Shown in pieces: positions 62,775 to 64,000 of a stretch of 64,000 nucleotides of DNA. Source of the DNA: Brugia malayi (Eukaryota > Nematoda > Chromadorea > Rhabditida > Onchocercidae). How positions within the stretch are numbered: the first letter of the stretch is position 1; each line of letters starts with the position of its first letter. Under the pieces are notes generated by a model that saw nothing but the letters and a program-made list of their open reading frames with translations, had not been told where the DNA came from and did not search any database. The position numbers were made by a program, and so were the translations under genes. The DNA lies in contig NW_025062479.1 of NCBI RefSeq assembly GCF_000002995.4, positions 17,232,721-17,296,720 on the forward strand. Direction: 5' to 3'.

Positions 62775-64000
62775 ATGAAGATTACAGTCACATGCGACTT
62801 GACTGGTGCAAATGTGTTTCCACTCGAAGTAAACAGCGACATGGAAATGGAAAATTTTTTGGCACTTTGCAGATTCGAAATTCCTGTCCTGAATGGTGTA
62901 CCGATGTCGCAGTTAAAAATTATTCATAATGGTCATACAATAAATGTGAATGCAAATAATTTGAAAACAACTTTGAATGTTGGTTTTAACTAAATCTTAA
63001 TAGGTTGACAAAATGACAACTACGTCAAGTTAAAGAGACTGTTGGAAACTATTTATGAATTAATTTGTAGTTTATAAAAAAAAAAAGATTTTTGATTCTA
63101 ATATTCTAATAAACAAGAACTCTCCAACATAAAATTTACTCCGAAAAATACTACATTTTGGAAATATATGGTCTCATTACCTGTGTTTATGATCAGCTAG
63201 TCTTGTTGAAAAAGAAATTTAATTCTTAAGGGAGCTTCAGGTAATGCGAAAAAATTTAATTTAATTTTACATTCACACTGTGCTTCTGTTGCGGATTACC
63301 ATTTTTGAATAAATGTAACGTATGGAAATGATAAATTTCTGGAAAATTCACTGATAATATCTTTTTGCAGGACTGGAAAATATACGACAATGATGTAATT
63401 GTTCTGGTAGCAGACATGCCGACAACATCATCCGTACAACCTCAATTTTCGAGTGCTGTGATTACTGATTTAGTAAAGTCAATTAGAGTGCCACAAGACA
63501 GCATGCGTCGCGACAAGAATCTGAAAGACAGTGAACTTGCTGAAGTTATTTTTATTATAGCTATACTTTATATACTGTCTAAAAGTGTCATTTTAGTATG
63601 AAAGTATGAAAGAAAGTAGTTTCTTAAAACTTTCTTCAATGTAAATAGTAAGTGAGCCTTGCATTTTAATCTAAGCTTTATTTCGTCCAGTTCCTACCAG
63701 CAATTATTTGAGGAGAGAAGGAGGAAAGAGTAATAGTTTCATCTCTAGTTGAAAAATCTTATAATAGTTTATTGTGCTGAAAACAGAAATATTCAGTGCT
63801 GTTAATCAAATTTACACATTTGTTTTTTAGCTTCGTACGTTGTTCGATGGACTCCGGAATAGCGCAGAACGTCGTAACCGTTTGCGTAATGTTGTGCCGA
63901 ATTTAATTGCTGCAGTTGATCAAAATAATTTTGGTAAGAAATCTAGCATAATACTTGAAATATGCTTAAAGTTTTGTTGACAGTTGTCTGAAGAAAAGAG
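62775..64000 (+). CDS. ddi-1: DDI1 homologue (UBL-UBA/retropepsin-fold protein), 5' part
   Basis: Three exons lie in the window: 62775-62978, 63371-63544 and 63831-63933, with phases 0, 0 and then 1 into an intron that runs off the end. At least 160 residues are encoded. The N-terminal 75 or so form the ubiquitin-like domain (MKITVTCDLTGANVFPLEV, LKIIHNGHTI, DNDVIVLVADM). Next comes the helical region typical of the family (IRVPQDSM, then LRTLFDGLRNSAERRNRLRN). The aspartic-protease domain, with its catalytic Asp, and any ubiquitin-binding tail would lie beyond 64000. DDI1 proteins shuttle ubiquitinated clients to the proteasome and, in nematodes, cleave the SKN-1A/NRF1 transcription factor. 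The exon 1 donor (GTTGGT) and exon 2 donor (GTTATT) are weak, but the joins restore the expected domain. Confidence 0.85.

Overview
The window looks like nuclear DNA of a nematode, most likely a clade III parasite of the filarial type. Reasons: the base composition is strongly AT-rich; genes are broken into many small exons by introns of about 70 bp to 2.3 kb; acceptors are mostly the nematode TTTCAG or TTTTAG type; and the decoded proteins include a close MIG-15 homologue. The genus is an inference only. I saw no tRNA, rRNA, CRISPR or prokaryotic-style operon. Gene models were built by hand from splice sites, reading phase and family similarity recalled from memory.

Layout. 1-8.7 kb: sparse, with one four-exon tetraspan LAPTM-like membrane protein (3097-4628, +). 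8.7-19.4 kb: a large inverted repeat with 3.6-kb arms around a 3.2-kb spacer. A Barentsz/CASC3-like gene (13642-17562, +) starts in the spacer and ends in the right arm. The left arm holds a headless inverted copy of that gene, then a small, probably secreted protein gene that leaves the arm on its far side (minus strand, ending at 8735). 19.4-24.8 kb: a GC-richer block, then a complete alpha-carbonic anhydrase (21242-24745, +). 26.1-33.6 kb: a second inverted repeat whose 1004-bp arms each carry the same decayed mariner-type transposase, around a 5.5-kb gene-poor spacer. 35.2-48.3 kb: mig-15, a Ste20/GCK-IV kinase (MAP4K4/TNIK/Misshapen family) in about 26 exons, complete from N-terminus to CNH domain. 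50-52 kb: a possible very small membrane protein. 52.8-57.8 kb: an SLC2A13-type H+/myo-inositol transporter in 14 exons. 58.6-60.1 kb (-): membrin/GOSR2, a Golgi SNARE, tail to tail with the transporter. 62.8-64.0 kb (+): the 5' part of a DDI1-type ubiquitin-like/retropepsin-fold protease, running off the window.

The genes are functionally unrelated housekeeping or signalling genes (RNA handling, CO2 hydration, kinase signalling, sugar transport, Golgi trafficking, proteolysis) and do not form a pathway. The most unusual part is structural. Two inverted repeats with (nearly) identical arms lie about 7 kb apart. In the first, the arms are arranged so that flipping the spacer would exchange which copy of the Barentsz-like gene is intact. 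This could be a genuine recent inverted duplication or inversion polymorphism, or an assembly artefact.
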